64,000 bases of DNA from Hyphomicrobium sp. (lineage in GTDB: Bacteria; Pseudomonadota; Alphaproteobacteria; Rhizobiales; Hyphomicrobiaceae). The position numbers and the translations under genes were made by a program. This document shows, in pieces, positions 39,326 to 49,069 of this stretch; position 1 is the stretch's first letter; every line of letters starts with the position of its first letter. The notes under the pieces are model-generated. The model searched no databases, was not told where the DNA came from, and saw only the letters and a list, made by a program, of their open reading frames with translations. Location of the stretch: assembly GCA_019751875.1 (NCBI GenBank), contig JAIEMV010000003.1, positions 62,001 through 126,000 on the forward strand. The letters are read 5' to 3'.

Positions 39326-39646
39326 ATGGCTGCTGTAAACGTAGATCGGATGTCGTTGAAGGAAATCAACGATCTTGAAGCCAAGATTGCGAAGGCGAAG
39401 TCCGCCGCGCGCGAAAAGGCGAAATCCGATCTTAAAGATCGCATTGATCGTCTCGTCGAGGGCTCAGGCTTCACGGTCGCAGAACTGTATGGCTTTGCTG
39501 CTCGCGGACGGGGCCGTTCCAAATCAGCTGCCAAGTATGCCAACCCTGAGAATAAGAGCGAAACCTGGACGGGTCGCGGACGCAAGCCGAATTGGCTGGT
39601 GGCGCGATTGAAGAAAGGCGCCAAGATGGACGATTTCGCCATCTAA
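39326..39646 (+). CDS. H-NS family nucleoid-associated protein (HvrA-like)
   Basis: The 106-residue protein has an N-terminal coiled-coil region (residues 8-45, SLKEINDLEAKIAKAKSAAR) for oligomerisation and a C-terminal H-NS DNA-binding domain. The DNA-binding loop has the core motif TWTGRGRKPNWL near residue 82, with YANPEN before it. Such proteins bind AT-rich DNA and silence or modulate genes. AAGGA precedes the ATG, an upstream promoter can be drawn and a strong terminator follows, so it forms a single-gene unit. Confidence 0.92.
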   Translation: MAAVNVDRMSLKEINDLEAKIAKAKSAAREKAKSDLKDRIDRLVEGSGFTVAELYGFAARGRGRSKSAAKYANPENKSETWTGRGRKPNWLVARLKKGAKMDDFAI

Positions 39647-39695
39647 AACGCATTTGCGTTTCATGCCCTTGCGGGCGCATAGCGAGCATTGCAAC

Positions 39696-39730
39696 GACTG
39701 CCGCACATGCTGCGGCAGTCGTTTGTGTTT
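39696..39730 (+). terminator. Terminator of the H-NS-like gene
   Basis: GACTGCCGCA (39696-39705) and TGCGGCAGTC (39711-39720) form ten perfect pairs around CATGC and are followed by GTTTGTGTTTT. This is a convincing rho-independent terminator about 50 bases after the stop codon. Confidence 0.85.
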
Positions 39731-39802
39731 TGCAGGCTGGTTGAACGCGCAGGGCGCGCACCCTAAGTCTCCATGATGCGTCATGGATACGAGGAGGCGG
39801 CA

Positions 39803-39985
39803 ATGCAGGCACTCGACGTTCAAGAGCAAGCGCGACTCATGATGGCAGCGCACGGTGAAAAGGCGATCGTACAGGCTGCGCAGAACGCACTGCGGCTGGA
39901 GGCGGAAGGGCGCGAAGACGAGGCACGCGATTGGCGGCGCATCGAAGCGGCGCTCGCCTTGATGGCGGGGCCGCGGGCGTCTTGA
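39803..39985 (+). CDS. Small conserved-looking helical protein
   Basis: The 60-residue protein (MQALDVQEQARLMMAAHG...) is predicted to be two amphipathic helices, without membrane segments or signal. The ribosome binding site GAGGAGG, seven bases from the ATG at 39803, is one of the best in the window and supports it as a real gene. I do not recognise a family. The frame extends upstream to 39773 without a better start. Confidence 0.65.
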   Translation: MQALDVQEQARLMMAAHGEKAIVQAAQNALRLEAEGREDEARDWRRIEAALALMAGPRAS

Positions 39986-39991
39986 TCGTTG

Positions 39992-40249
39992 TTAGTTGCG
40001 GACGACGAAAATGTGTTCCCACACGAACAAGCAGACGGCATAGGCCGCCGCCAGGACGAGGAACGTATCCGCGATCTGGCGCGGCTGCGCGTCTGCCAGC
40101 GCGAGCGTCTCGGGCGAATGGTGGGCAACCAGCGCAAGGCTGGCGAACAGAACGGTAAAACCGCAGAAAACGATCTGGATAAATCTCTGCGACCGAAGCC
40201 GCAATTCACCGATCAACTCGTCTTCGGATTGCTCATCATCAAAACGCAT
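39992..40249 (-). CDS. Small membrane protein, two segments
   Basis: The 85-residue protein has an acidic cytoplasmic start (MRFDDEQSEDELIGEL) and two hydrophobic segments (IVFCGFTVLFASLALVAH and ADTFLVLAAAYAVCLFVW). I do not recognise a family. It converges with the small gene that ends at 39985, six bases apart. Confidence 0.6.
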   Translation of the reverse strand: MRFDDEQSEDELIGELRLRSQRFIQIVFCGFTVLFASLALVAHHSPETLALADAQPRQIADTFLVLAAAYAVCLFVWEHIFVVRN

Positions 40250-40339
40250 CGGGGGCCTTACGCACTACTCACAGAACCGGGCGGCACCAGCCCTTCTCAA
40301 GAACCATAACTGTGGCGTGATCTGGCGGGAAGCGCTGAT

Positions 40340-41632
40340 TTACTCCTTTTTAAGGTTGATCAGCGCGGCAAGGCGTTGGCGAACGATGGCGGGTTCGACG
40401 GGGAAGCCGGCGGTGATCCACCAATCCTCGAACTGATCGAGGATGGCGCCCATCTGCGGGCCCGCGCGGACGCCGAGGGCCAGCAGGTCTTTGCCGCTGA
40501 CGGGCAACGTCGGCGCAATCCAACGGTCTGCAAGCGCCAGCAGGCTTCGGCGCGCAGGGTCGGAGTGTGGGCTTGCGAGATCGCGCGCCCAGGTCAGGAG
40601 GACGCCGTCGCGGAACGTCTCGACGCCGTGGCGGTAAATGAAGACCTTGGCTCCGTCGTCGGCGGCGCCGGGTTCGAACGTCGGATCGGGCAGGTCAAGG
40701 GCAGAGATGCGGGCTGCCTCCGCGTTCGACAGCCGAAGCCGGTCGCGCAGTCGTGCGCCGGCATCGGGGGCAGCCAACGCGATAAGACGGCGGATGGGAT
40801 CGGGGGGAAGGTTCAGGGCCTTTTCCAGCGCAGCCAGGCGCGCGAAGGTGACGACATCCGCAGGGGCTCCAAGGATCCGGGTGAGAAGGCCAGCCTCGTC
40901 CATTTCGGAAACGACAAGGGGCGCGTGGGGGGCGGCGAGGAGCTTCAAGAGTTCGGCGCGAATGCGCTCGGCGGAGATGAGGTCGAGGCCTTCCTGCGTG
41001 GCGGCGCACGCTTCGTGGCCCTCGCGATCGACGGAGCCGTCCGCGTATTCGGCGGTGAAGCGGTAGAAACGCAGGATGCGAAGGTAGTCCTCAGCGATGC
41101 GGTCTTCGGCGCGGCCGATGAAGCGGACGCGGTGGGCCGAAAGATCGGCGAGGCCGGACGTGTGATCGTAGAGCCGGCCGTCTGCATCGCAATAAAGAGC
41201 GTTGATCGTGAAGTCACGTCGATGCGCGTCGCTCGACCAATCTTCGGTGAAGGCGACGGTGGCGTGTCGTCCATGGGTTTCCACGTCGCGGCGCAGGGTT
41301 GTCACCTCGAACGGCTGATGGCCGGCGATCACGGTGACGGTGCCGTGGCTGAGTCCTGTGGGGATGGCGTTGAGGCCCGCCGCCTGCGCGCGGACCAGCA
41401 CATCCTCCGGCCGGACGGTGGTGGCAATGTCGATATCGGTGACAGGGCGGCCCATCAGCGTGTTGCGAACCGCGCCGCCGACGACGCGCGCTTCGCCGCC
41501 TCCGGCGGTGACGGCGGCGATGACGCGCTGGGTTTCGGGCGCGCGCAGCCAGCAAGCATCGGCGAGCCTGGGATGGGGCGCTGGGTTCGTATCGATGGTC
41601 ACGGCGCGCGCTTGCGATAAGGGCTCATTCAA
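40340..41632 (-). CDS. cca: CCA tRNA nucleotidyltransferase / poly(A) polymerase family
   Basis: The 430-residue enzyme adds or repairs the CCA end of tRNAs. The catalytic head has RVVGGAVRNTLMGRPVTDIDIATT (residues 46-69), in which Gly-Gly and the two Asp of DID bind nucleotide and metal. The RRDFTINALYCDADG and ERIAEDYLRILRFYRF-like DRIAEDYLRILRFYRF motifs follow. Class II nucleotidyltransferases include poly(A) polymerases, but its size and lack of a basic tail favour CCA activity. The TTG start overlaps the DUF6111 stop by eight bases; GTG at 41599 is an alternative. Confidence 0.92.
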   Translation of the reverse strand: MNEPLSQARAVTIDTNPAPHPRLADACWLRAPETQRVIAAVTAGGGEARVVGGAVRNTLMGRPVTDIDIATTVRPEDVLVRAQAAGLNAIPTGLSHGTVTVIAGHQPFEVTTLRRDVETHGRHATVAFTEDWSSDAHRRDFTINALYCDADGRLYDHTSGLADLSAHRVRFIGRAEDRIAEDYLRILRFYRFTAEYADGSVDREGHEACAATQEGLDLISAERIRAELLKLLAAPHAPLVVSEMDEAGLLTRILGAPADVVTFARLAALEKALNLPPDPIRRLIALAAPDAGARLRDRLRLSNAEAARISALDLPDPTFEPGAADDGAKVFIYRHGVETFRDGVLLTWARDLASPHSDPARRSLLALADRWIAPTLPVSGKDLLALGVRAGPQMGAILDQFEDWWITAGFPVEPAIVRQRLAALINLKKE

Positions 41633-41915
41633 TGTAGCCGGGTTGGATCTTACCGTCCTTATAGGAGGGCGGGGTGTAGTGCTGGCCCGGCTTGCCGCCG
41701 GAGGTGCTTCCGAAGAAGACCAGTGCCACCACGAGAAGCAGCGTACCGGCGGCCGTCAACCAGACGAGCGGAGCATCGTTGAGGAGTCCGGAAGCCTTGA
41801 TGCGTCCGCCGTGTGTGCGATCCAGCGTCTCGGGACGCGCGATCAGAACCCATCCGATGTAGGCCAAGGTGGGAAGGAGGAAGAGAAGAATATTCTCGAT
41901 AATGATGCGGATCAT
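41625..41915 (-). CDS. DUF6111 family membrane protein
   Basis: The 96-residue protein has two membrane segments (IIENILLFLLPTLAYIGWVLI and LVWLTAAGTLLLVVALVFFG) and a Pro/Gly-rich C-terminal tail ending YKDGKIQPGYIE. It matches my recollection of DUF6111, a family of unknown function found between nudix and cca genes in alphaproteobacteria. It overlaps cca by eight bases and lies 21 bases after the nudix gene. Confidence 0.82.
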   Translation of the reverse strand: MIRIIIENILLFLLPTLAYIGWVLIARPETLDRTHGGRIKASGLLNDAPLVWLTAAGTLLLVVALVFFGSTSGGKPGQHYTPPSYKDGKIQPGYIE

Positions 41916-41936
41916 GTGACCTTATATGGGCGCGCT

Positions 41937-42605
41937 TCACGGCGAGCCAAAGAGTTTGTCGTGCATATTTCGCAGGATACCCGCGGTCATTCCCCAGATA
42001 TAGCGCTCACCAAAGGGCATGGCGTAAAATCGCCGATCGCGGCCGTTGAGCGTATGGGTGTCGATGCGATGATTGGCTGGGTCCATAAAGAACGCAAGCG
42101 GCACTTCGAATATGGCGGCGACTTCATTTGCATTCGGCACAACGGCAAAGCCGGGATGGACGAGCGCGACGACAGGGGTGACGGCGAAGCCGCTGCCGGT
42201 GCGATAAACATCGAGAAAGCCGATCGGCTCGACGTGGCGTCGCGCCAGGCCAATTTCCTCTTCCGCTTCGCGCAGCGCCGTATCCACCGGTCCGGTGTCG
42301 GCTGGATCGGGTTTGCCGCCGGGAAACGCGATTTCACCTGCGTGGGCGGCAAGGTGGGAGGTGCGCTGGGTGAGCAGAACGCGCAAGTCGTCGCGCGCCA
42401 CTACTGGCACGAGGACGGCAGCGGGGCGGACAGCTGCGCCTCCGGGCCATTCAGCGAGGGCCGACGGATTGAGGTCGAAGTCGCCGGGCGAGTGGACGAG
42501 GCCGATATGATCCGGGAGGGTCTGCGGCACCGAATGGAGGCGGCTTTCCGCCAAGGTTCGGAACGTCTCCAGCCGGAAGAGATCGGCATTTGACCATTGT
42601 GGCAT
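41937..42605 (-). CDS. CoA pyrophosphatase, nudix hydrolase
   Basis: The 222-residue protein has a nudix box, GGKPDPADTGPVDTALREAEEEIGL-type (about residues 96-120), with the catalytic REAEEE, and the upstream CoA-pyrophosphatase motif AGEIAFPGGK. Such enzymes hydrolyse CoA or its derivatives to 3',5'-ADP and phosphopantetheine. The start at 42605 gives the usual N-terminus; an ATG at 42662 would add 19 residues. It heads the nudix-DUF6111-cca operon. Confidence 0.88.
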   Translation of the reverse strand: MPQWSNADLFRLETFRTLAESRLHSVPQTLPDHIGLVHSPGDFDLNPSALAEWPGGAAVRPAAVLVPVVARDDLRVLLTQRTSHLAAHAGEIAFPGGKPDPADTGPVDTALREAEEEIGLARRHVEPIGFLDVYRTGSGFAVTPVVALVHPGFAVVPNANEVAAIFEVPLAFFMDPANHRIDTHTLNGRDRRFYAMPFGERYIWGMTAGILRNMHDKLFGSP

Positions 42606-42708
42606 GTGAGTAGGGGATATCCCGTGGCGGTTTGAGTGGCCCGACGTCAGGCTCTGCCGCATTTCCTGCGCCTTCGCATGGCCAAAATAAAGCGATTCAT
42701 CATTCGAT

Positions 42709-43956
42709 ATGGCGAGGGCAGACGATTTGAAGAGGGCGGTGATCGGTCATGGCAGTGGGCGCATTGTGCGTGCGGGAGTGATCCTCACGTTTCTCACCCT
42801 GTTTGCCATTCCCGTGGTAACTCCGGCGCGCGCGACGCCCGAAGCATCATTCGCGGCCAGCCTCGGCGGGTCGGAGCGGCGAACGTTCGAGACCTACATC
42901 GCCGCCCGTCGGTTCTACAACCTGACGCTGAACGAGTTCTGGAGCGAGGTTGACGAAAAACGGGCTCAGCGGCGCAAAAAGCGCGCTGCCGATCAGCCGA
43001 TCACGGCGAAGGACTACGCGAAGGGGTTTCCGCCGGAGTATTCCGGTCCGCGGTTGCCGGCTGATCTGGCCAAGCGCTGGGCCAAATTTCAGGAGGCGCA
43101 GGAGGAAAAGAAGCCGCCGCCCGAGCCGCGCCCCGGCGTCGAGGACTTTTTGGCGCACGCGCGCGAGCAATTTGGTTTCGTGCCGGAGCGCATTCCGGAG
43201 CGCGAGTTCAAGCGCCGCTACGCGCGCGAGGCGTTGCGGGTGGGGCTGACGAAGGATCAGGTCGTTCGCGTTTATGCGCTGGAGACGAGCGGGCTCGGCA
43301 CGGCGGACATGGTGGCGGGTATTCATCCCATCACGAAGAAAGGGACGCCGATTTCGACGGCGATTGGTTACGCGCAGTTACTTTCGGCCAATTCCACCAG
43401 CGAACTCGTCAAGCATGGGCCGGGTTTCATCGCGCGGCTGAAGCGCATGGCGGCCGGTGCGCGATCTCCAGACGCGGCTAAACGGTATGAGCGCAAGGCG
43501 CAGATCCTGACGCGCATGCTGGCGGTGGCGAAATCGGTGCCGAACGAGTGGAGCCGGCATGTGGCGCTCGGCAGAACGGCGAAAGGCTACGGCATTCACG
43601 CGATCAACATCGATGGCGACATCGGTCCTTGGCTGCAGGTGTTGAAACTCGAAGGCTTGAAGGAACTCGCCGCGAAGAAAGGGCGGCCGCGGCTCACGGG
43701 TGCGGAAATCGAATTGATGAACCTGGCCGGCCCCGCGACGGGCCTGGAGATGATGACGCCGGCCGGACGGGCGGCGACGACGCCCAACTTCTTCGAGCGG
43801 TCCGCCTATGGGCGCAATACCATTGTGCGCGGTAAGACGGGCGCGGAGTTGTTGAAGGCGCTCGATGTGCGGATGGACGATAACATCAAGAACGAGGGCG
43901 CGATCGTATTCGCGCAAGTGTTCGACGAAGTGGCCATCGAAATGGCACGCCAATAG
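42709..43956 (+). CDS. Exported protein with lytic transglycosylase-like features
   Basis: The 415-residue protein has a signal sequence (AGVILTFLTLFAIPVVTPARA). A helical, charged region is followed by a segment (residues about 185-240) with a lysozyme-like pattern: YALETSGLGTADMVAG, then ISTAIGYAQLLSANSTSELV. ETSG and GYAQLL are similar to the catalytic Glu and the GxxQ motif of transglycosylases. The resemblance is by eye. A role in peptidoglycan turnover is possible but not shown. It is divergent from the nudix operon. Confidence 0.6.
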   Translation: MARADDLKRAVIGHGSGRIVRAGVILTFLTLFAIPVVTPARATPEASFAASLGGSERRTFETYIAARRFYNLTLNEFWSEVDEKRAQRRKKRAADQPITAKDYAKGFPPEYSGPRLPADLAKRWAKFQEAQEEKKPPPEPRPGVEDFLAHAREQFGFVPERIPEREFKRRYAREALRVGLTKDQVVRVYALETSGLGTADMVAGIHPITKKGTPISTAIGYAQLLSANSTSELVKHGPGFIARLKRMAAGARSPDAAKRYERKAQILTRMLAVAKSVPNEWSRHVALGRTAKGYGIHAINIDGDIGPWLQVLKLEGLKELAAKKGRPRLTGAEIELMNLAGPATGLEMMTPAGRAATTPNFFERSAYGRNTIVRGKTGAELLKALDVRMDDNIKNEGAIVFAQVFDEVAIEMARQ

Positions 43957-44010
43957 CTAACCGGCTGCCCCACGGCCACTAGGTCATTCCTGCCGCTCAG
44001 ATCGCCGAGT

Positions 44011-44940
44011 TTAGGGCCACTTCACGACAGGAGGCATGGACGAGAGGATGCTCTCTACGTTGCCGCCGGTCTTGAGGCCGAACATCGTGCCGCGATCGTA
44101 AAGCAGGTTGTATTCGACGTACCGGCCACGACGGATGAGTTGCTCCTCGCGATCGTCCTCGGTCCAGGGCGTCGTCCAGTTGCCGCGCACGAGCATCGGA
44201 TAGACGCTGCGGAAGGCGCGGCCGACGTCCTGCGTGAAGGCGAGGGCCGCATCGAAGCCGCCGTCTTCCTCCGATGGCGTCAGGTAATCGTAGAAGATGC
44301 CGCCGATGCCGCGCATCTCCTTGCGGTGCGGCAGGTAGAAGTATTCGTCGCACCATTCCTTGTAGCGCTTGTAGTCGGCGATCTTGTGGGCTTCGCAGGC
44401 CTGATACATGGCGGCGTGGAACGCGAGCGTGTCGGCATCTTTCTGCGTGCGGCGGCGCATGAGGACGGGTGTGAGGTCGGCACCGCCGCCGAACCACCAC
44501 TTCGAGGTGACGACCATGCGCGTGTTCATATGCACGGCGGGAACGTGCGGGTTGTGCATGTGGGCGATGAGCGAGATGCCCGACGCCCAGAAGCGCGGGT
44601 CCTGCTCGGCACCGGGGATCTGCTTGCGGAACTCGGGAGCGAATTCGCCATGAACCGTGGAGGTGTGGACGCCAACTTTTTCGAAGACGCGGCCGTGCAT
44701 GATCGACATGACGCCGCCGCCAAGGTCGGCGGTGGGATCATCGCCCGTGTGCTCGGCGCGGTTCCAGGGTGTTCGGACGAAGCGGCCGGGGGGCATGTCT
44801 GACGTCTGGGTGCCGGCAGGCAGGTCATCCTCGAGCTTTTCGAAGGCGGCGCAGATGTCGTCGCGCAGGGTTTCAAACCAGGCGCGCGCTTTGGCCTTCT
44901 GCTCGGGGAGGGGAACTGCGGGGGGTGTTTTGGCATCCAT
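44011..44940 (-). CDS. hemF: Oxygen-dependent coproporphyrinogen III oxidase
   Basis: HemF converts coproporphyrinogen III to protoporphyrinogen IX using O2. The 309-residue protein has the family motifs [55 protein letters not shown] and [19 protein letters not shown] chose the ATG at 44940 (MDAKTPP); a frame from 45000 has no better support. It shows that the organism makes heme aerobically; the anaerobic enzyme HemN is not in this window. Confidence 0.95.
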   Translation of the reverse strand: MDAKTPPAVPLPEQKAKARAWFETLRDDICAAFEKLEDDLPAGTQTSDMPPGRFVRTPWNRAEHTGDDPTADLGGGVMSIMHGRVFEKVGVHTSTVHGEFAPEFRKQIPGAEQDPRFWASGISLIAHMHNPHVPAVHMNTRMVVTSKWWFGGGADLTPVLMRRRTQKDADTLAFHAAMYQACEAHKIADYKRYKEWCDEYFYLPHRKEMRGIGGIFYDYLTPSEEDGGFDAALAFTQDVGRAFRSVYPMLVRGNWTTPWTEDDREEQLIRRGRYVEYNLLYDRGTMFGLKTGGNVESILSSMPPVVKWP

Positions 44941-45134
44941 CGTGGCCGGTCTTTCGTAACAGTATGGCGTTTGGGCATTCTCGCGCCACGTTTCTGGCAC
45001 GACGCTGCCCCAGCCGATAGTGTATTCCAGGCCAGCCGTGAAGGGGTGGGAACCGCTGCATCAGGACGCGCGTACCACCCTTATCCCCCACCCACAGAGC
45101 CGCTGAACGCTCCGATCCAGAAAGCGATAATCTA

Positions 45135-47009
45135 TTGTCCCGGCTGTTCGAACGCTTCGAGAACCACATCGATCCTTTCGCCGGCGACGGGACCGTGCGG
45201 CCCCCGGGAACGCTGGCGGCGTTTTATTGGTATTTCGTCGGACAGAACTGGCCGGTGTTCGCGCTGCTCCTGTTCATGGGGTTCTGCGCGGGCGTGCTGG
45301 AAGCATCGCTGTTTGCGTTCGTGGGATCGCTCGTGGACCGGATGCGTGCGGCGACGAGCCCGGAGACGTTCATCGCCGATAATGGCGGCCTCCTCCTATT
45401 CATGGCGTTCGTGGCGGCGATCCTGCGGCCGGCGGTGTCGTTCTTTCATGATCTGGTCAAGCACCAGATGATCGGCGGTTCGTTCACAACGCTCATCCGG
45501 TGGCAGTCACATGCCTACGTGCTGCGGCAGAGCCTCGGGTTCTTCCAGAACGATTTTGCCGGGCGCGTGGCCAACAAGGTGATGCAGTCGGGGCCGGCGG
45601 TGCGCGAGAGCGTGGTGCAGGCGATCGATGCGGTGTGGTTCGTCGCGGTCTATTGGCTGACGGCGCTGGTGCTGTTCGCGCAGGCCGACGTGTGGCTCGT
45701 GACGCCGCTCGCTGCATGGTTTCTCGCGTATGTGATGGTGCTGCGGTACTTCATCCCACGCCTCAAGGCGCGGGCGATCGAAACGAGTGAAGCTCGCTCG
45801 ATGCTGACCGGGCGCATCGTCGACAGCTACACGAATATTCTGACGGTCAAGCTGTTCGCGCATACGGAGCGCGAAGATGCCTATGCGAAATCGGCGATGC
45901 GGGAGCAACTGGACAAGCTCCAGGTTCAGTTGCGGCTGACGACGCTGATGGAGACATCGCTCTTCGCGCTCAATGGGCTTTTGCTCGTCGGGATGTCGGC
46001 GCTCGCGATTACGCTCTGGAGCCAGCAGGCGGTGACGATCGGCGCGATCGCGCTGGTGATGGGTCTTACGATCCGGATCGTGAACATGTCCGGATGGGTG
46101 ATGTGGACGGTGGCGGGGATCTTCGAGAACCTTGGCATCGCCTACGAGAGCATGGAGACGATCTCGCGGCCGTGGACGGTGCTCGATAAGCCGGATGCGA
46201 AAGTGATCACCGTGCCGAAGGGCGAGATCGTGTTCGACGACGTGACGTTCCGGTACGGGCGGGCGAAGTCGCTGATGGACACGCGGCGGGGCGGGGTGAT
46301 CGATGGGCTGTCGCTGAGGATCGCGCCGGGGGAGAAGGTTGGACTCGTCGGACGTTCGGGGGCGGGCAAGTCGACGCTCGTGAGCCTGCTGATGCGGTTC
46401 TATGATCTGGAGAGCGGGCGGATTCTGATCGACGGGCAGGACATCGGGGACGTGACGCAGGAAAGCCTCAGGTCGCAGATCGGGCTCGTGACGCAGGATA
46501 CGTCGCTGCTGCATCGATCGGTGCTGGACAACATCATGTACGGCCGGCCCGAGGCAGGTATCGAAGCGGCCAAGCTTGCCGCGCATCGCGCACATGCGGA
46601 TCACTTCATTCCGGACCTGGAGGATTTGGCGGGACGGCGCGGGTTTGCGGCGCAGGTCGGCGAACGCGGTGTGAAGTTGTCGGGCGGGCAGCGGCAGCGG
46701 ATCGCGATCGCGCGGGTACTATTGAAAAACGCGCCTATTCTCGTGCTCGACGAAGCAACAAGCGCGCTCGACAGTGAGGTCGAGGCGGCGATTCAGGAGA
46801 GCCTGCGCGATCTGATGCTCGGCAAGACGGTGATCGCTATTGCGCACCGGCTGTCGACGATCGCGGCGATGGACCGTCTCGTGATCATGGATCAGGGACG
46901 GATCGTCGAGCAGGGATCGCACGTGGAGTTGCTCCGGCGGGGCGGGCTCTATTCGGATTTGTGGAAGCGGCAGTCAGGCGGTTTCCTGGGGCAGGAGGCG
47001 GCGGAGTAG
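45135..47009 (+). CDS. ABC exporter with fused permease and ATPase, copy 1
   Basis: The 624-residue half-transporter has six membrane segments in residues 30-320 and a C-terminal ATPase with Walker A GLVGRSGAGKST (about residue 400), signature LSGGQRQR and Walker B ILVLDEATSALDS. The catalytic Glu after Walker B is present. It is a close paralogue of the next gene. The start is a TTG at 45135 with no strong ribosome binding site. Cargo is unknown; lipids, siderophores or drugs are typical for this class. Confidence 0.92.
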   Translation: MSRLFERFENHIDPFAGDGTVRPPGTLAAFYWYFVGQNWPVFALLLFMGFCAGVLEASLFAFVGSLVDRMRAATSPETFIADNGGLLLFMAFVAAILRPAVSFFHDLVKHQMIGGSFTTLIRWQSHAYVLRQSLGFFQNDFAGRVANKVMQSGPAVRESVVQAIDAVWFVAVYWLTALVLFAQADVWLVTPLAAWFLAYVMVLRYFIPRLKARAIETSEARSMLTGRIVDSYTNILTVKLFAHTEREDAYAKSAMREQLDKLQVQLRLTTLMETSLFALNGLLLVGMSALAITLWSQQAVTIGAIALVMGLTIRIVNMSGWVMWTVAGIFENLGIAYESMETISRPWTVLDKPDAKVITVPKGEIVFDDVTFRYGRAKSLMDTRRGGVIDGLSLRIAPGEKVGLVGRSGAGKSTLVSLLMRFYDLESGRILIDGQDIGDVTQESLRSQIGLVTQDTSLLHRSVLDNIMYGRPEAGIEAAKLAAHRAHADHFIPDLEDLAGRRGFAAQVGERGVKLSGGQRQRIAIARVLLKNAPILVLDEATSALDSEVEAAIQESLRDLMLGKTVIAIAHRLSTIAAMDRLVIMDQGRIVEQGSHVELLRRGGLYSDLWKRQSGGFLGQEAAE

Positions 47010-47093
47010 GCGGGTTGATTCGGCCAAGCTTTGACGGCCGTGCGGCCCGTGTCATACGGCAGTCCTGAAAATAGCGTTAGGCCTGGCTTCGTC

Positions 47094-48932
47094 ATGTTTG
47101 CCTATTTCGAGAAGCTCATCGATCCGTATCGCATCGTTCCGCTGGCGCCGCCGCCGGCGGGGTTGATGGCGTTCTTCTGGCATTACGTGAAGCCGGTGTG
47201 GCCTATCGCTCTGGCGATCGGGGTGCTGACGGCGTCGATCGCAGCGCTGGAGATCGTGATGCTCGACTATGTCGGGCGGTTCGTCGATCTGATGTCGAAT
47301 GCAGACCGGGCGACTTTCTTTGACGTGCACGGGGGCGAGGTGTGGCGCATGGCGCTGTTGGCGCTCGTGGTGCTGCCGATCCTCGCGGTGACGTGGGAGT
47401 TCATTTTCCACCAGTCTTTCGCCGGCAATTTCCCGATGATGATCCGCTGGCAGGGGCATCGCTATATGCTGCGGCAGTCGATGTCATTCTATCAGGACGA
47501 TTTCGCCGGACGCATCGCCAATACGCTCATGCAGACGGCGCTCGCCGTGCGCGACAGCGTGGAGCGGGTGATCAACACGATCGTGTATGCGGTGGTGTAT
47601 GTGGTGAGCGCACTCGTGCTGTTGGCAGCTGCGGATTGGCGGCTTGCGATTCCGCTGATGGTCTGGATCGTGTCGTACATTGCGGCGGGGGCTTATTTCA
47701 TGCCGCGGCTGGCGCGGTTGTCGGAGGCGCAGGCGGAAGCGCGTTCGGTGATGACGGGGCGCGTGATCGACAGCTACACGAACATTACATCGGTCAAGTT
47801 ATTCGCGCACACGGCGGCGGAGGACGCGTACGCGAAGGAGAGTATGGCTGGGTTCATGGAGACGGTGCACGCCCAGATGCGGCTCGTGACCAAAATGAAC
47901 ATCAGCCTGCGGCTCCTGAATTACGGGCTCATGGCGGTGACGCTCATTGTTTCAATTTTTCTTTGGCAGGCGAACCTGGTGACGGTCGGCGCGATCGCGG
48001 TGGCGACGAGCCTGGCGATGCGCCTCGATGCACTTTCCGATTGGGTGCTGTGGCAGGTGGCGGGCTTGTTCGAGAGCATGGGCGTGGTGCGTGACGGGGC
48101 GAGCACGCTGTCGAAGCCGCTCGGCATCGTGGACCGGCCGAACGCGCCGGCGCTGGCCGTGCACAAGGGTGCGATCGCGTTCGAGAGCGTGACCTTCCAT
48201 TACGGCAAGGGTGGTGGCGTGATCCAGGATCTGAACCTGGCGATCAGGCCGGGTGAAAAGGTCGGCATCGTCGGGCGGTCGGGGGCGGGGAAGTCGACGC
48301 TCGTGAACTTGCTGTTGCGGTTCTTCGAACCGGAGGCAGGGCGCGTGACGATCGACGGGCAGGATATCCGCGACGTGACGCAGGAGAGCCTGCGGCAGGC
48401 CATCGGCGTGGTGACGCAGGACACAGCGCTGCTGCATCGCTCCGTTGGCGACAATCTACTTTATGGCCGTCCAGATGCCAGCCCGGAGGCGGTGGCGCGG
48501 GCGATGCGGCTGGCATCGGCGGATGCCTTCATCGCGAACTTGAGCGACGGCCGGGGGCGCCACGGTCTGAACGCGATGGTCGGCGAGCGCGGCGTGAAGT
48601 TGTCGGGCGGGCAGCGGCAGCGGATCGCGATCGCGCGGGTGCTTCTCAAGAATGCGCCGATTCTGGTTCTTGACGAGGCGACCAGCGCCCTCGACAGTGA
48701 GGTGGAGGCGGCTATCCAGGACAGTCTCAACGACTTGATGGCGGGGAAGACGGTGATCGCGATTGCGCATCGGCTTTCGACGATCGCCGCGATGGACCGG
48801 CTCGTCATCATGGACCAGGGGCGGATCGTGGAGGCGGGCACCCATGCGGAGCTGATCGCCAAGGGCGGGCTCTACGCGTCGCTGTGGAAGCGGCAGTCCG
48901 GCGGCTTTCTCACCGAGGCGGCGGCCGAATGA
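47094..48932 (+). CDS. ABC exporter with fused permease and ATPase, copy 2
   Basis: The 612-residue paralogue of the preceding gene has the same layout, with Walker A GIVGRSGAGKST, signature LSGGQRQR, and DEATSALDS. Long stretches of DNA in the ATPase part are identical or nearly so (compare 46660-46720 with 48585-48645), which points to a tandem duplication. Both proteins keep the catalytic Glu, so a heterodimer would have two active sites; two homodimers are equally possible. I chose the ATG at 47094 (MFAYFEKLIDPY), matching the start of copy 1. Confidence 0.92.
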   Translation: MFAYFEKLIDPYRIVPLAPPPAGLMAFFWHYVKPVWPIALAIGVLTASIAALEIVMLDYVGRFVDLMSNADRATFFDVHGGEVWRMALLALVVLPILAVTWEFIFHQSFAGNFPMMIRWQGHRYMLRQSMSFYQDDFAGRIANTLMQTALAVRDSVERVINTIVYAVVYVVSALVLLAAADWRLAIPLMVWIVSYIAAGAYFMPRLARLSEAQAEARSVMTGRVIDSYTNITSVKLFAHTAAEDAYAKESMAGFMETVHAQMRLVTKMNISLRLLNYGLMAVTLIVSIFLWQANLVTVGAIAVATSLAMRLDALSDWVLWQVAGLFESMGVVRDGASTLSKPLGIVDRPNAPALAVHKGAIAFESVTFHYGKGGGVIQDLNLAIRPGEKVGIVGRSGAGKSTLVNLLLRFFEPEAGRVTIDGQDIRDVTQESLRQAIGVVTQDTALLHRSVGDNLLYGRPDASPEAVARAMRLASADAFIANLSDGRGRHGLNAMVGERGVKLSGGQRQRIAIARVLLKNAPILVLDEATSALDSEVEAAIQDSLNDLMAGKTVIAIAHRLSTIAAMDRLVIMDQGRIVEAGTHAELIAKGGLYASLWKRQSGGFLTEAAAE

Positions 48933-49069
48933 GGCTGTGCCGTCGGTCCGCGCGACCAGCCGGCACGGCCATTGTTTGTCGTGGATCAATGACGCCTCGG
49001 AGCGCTGTGGCAGCTTAGCTGCAACGGCCCGCCGTCACGTTCGGCGGGCAAAGGCGCCTGGAGGCAACC

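Noticed and set aside
39989-40309. A 106-codon plus-strand frame
   Set aside because: It is antisense to a small protein with two clear membrane segments, which is the better candidate.
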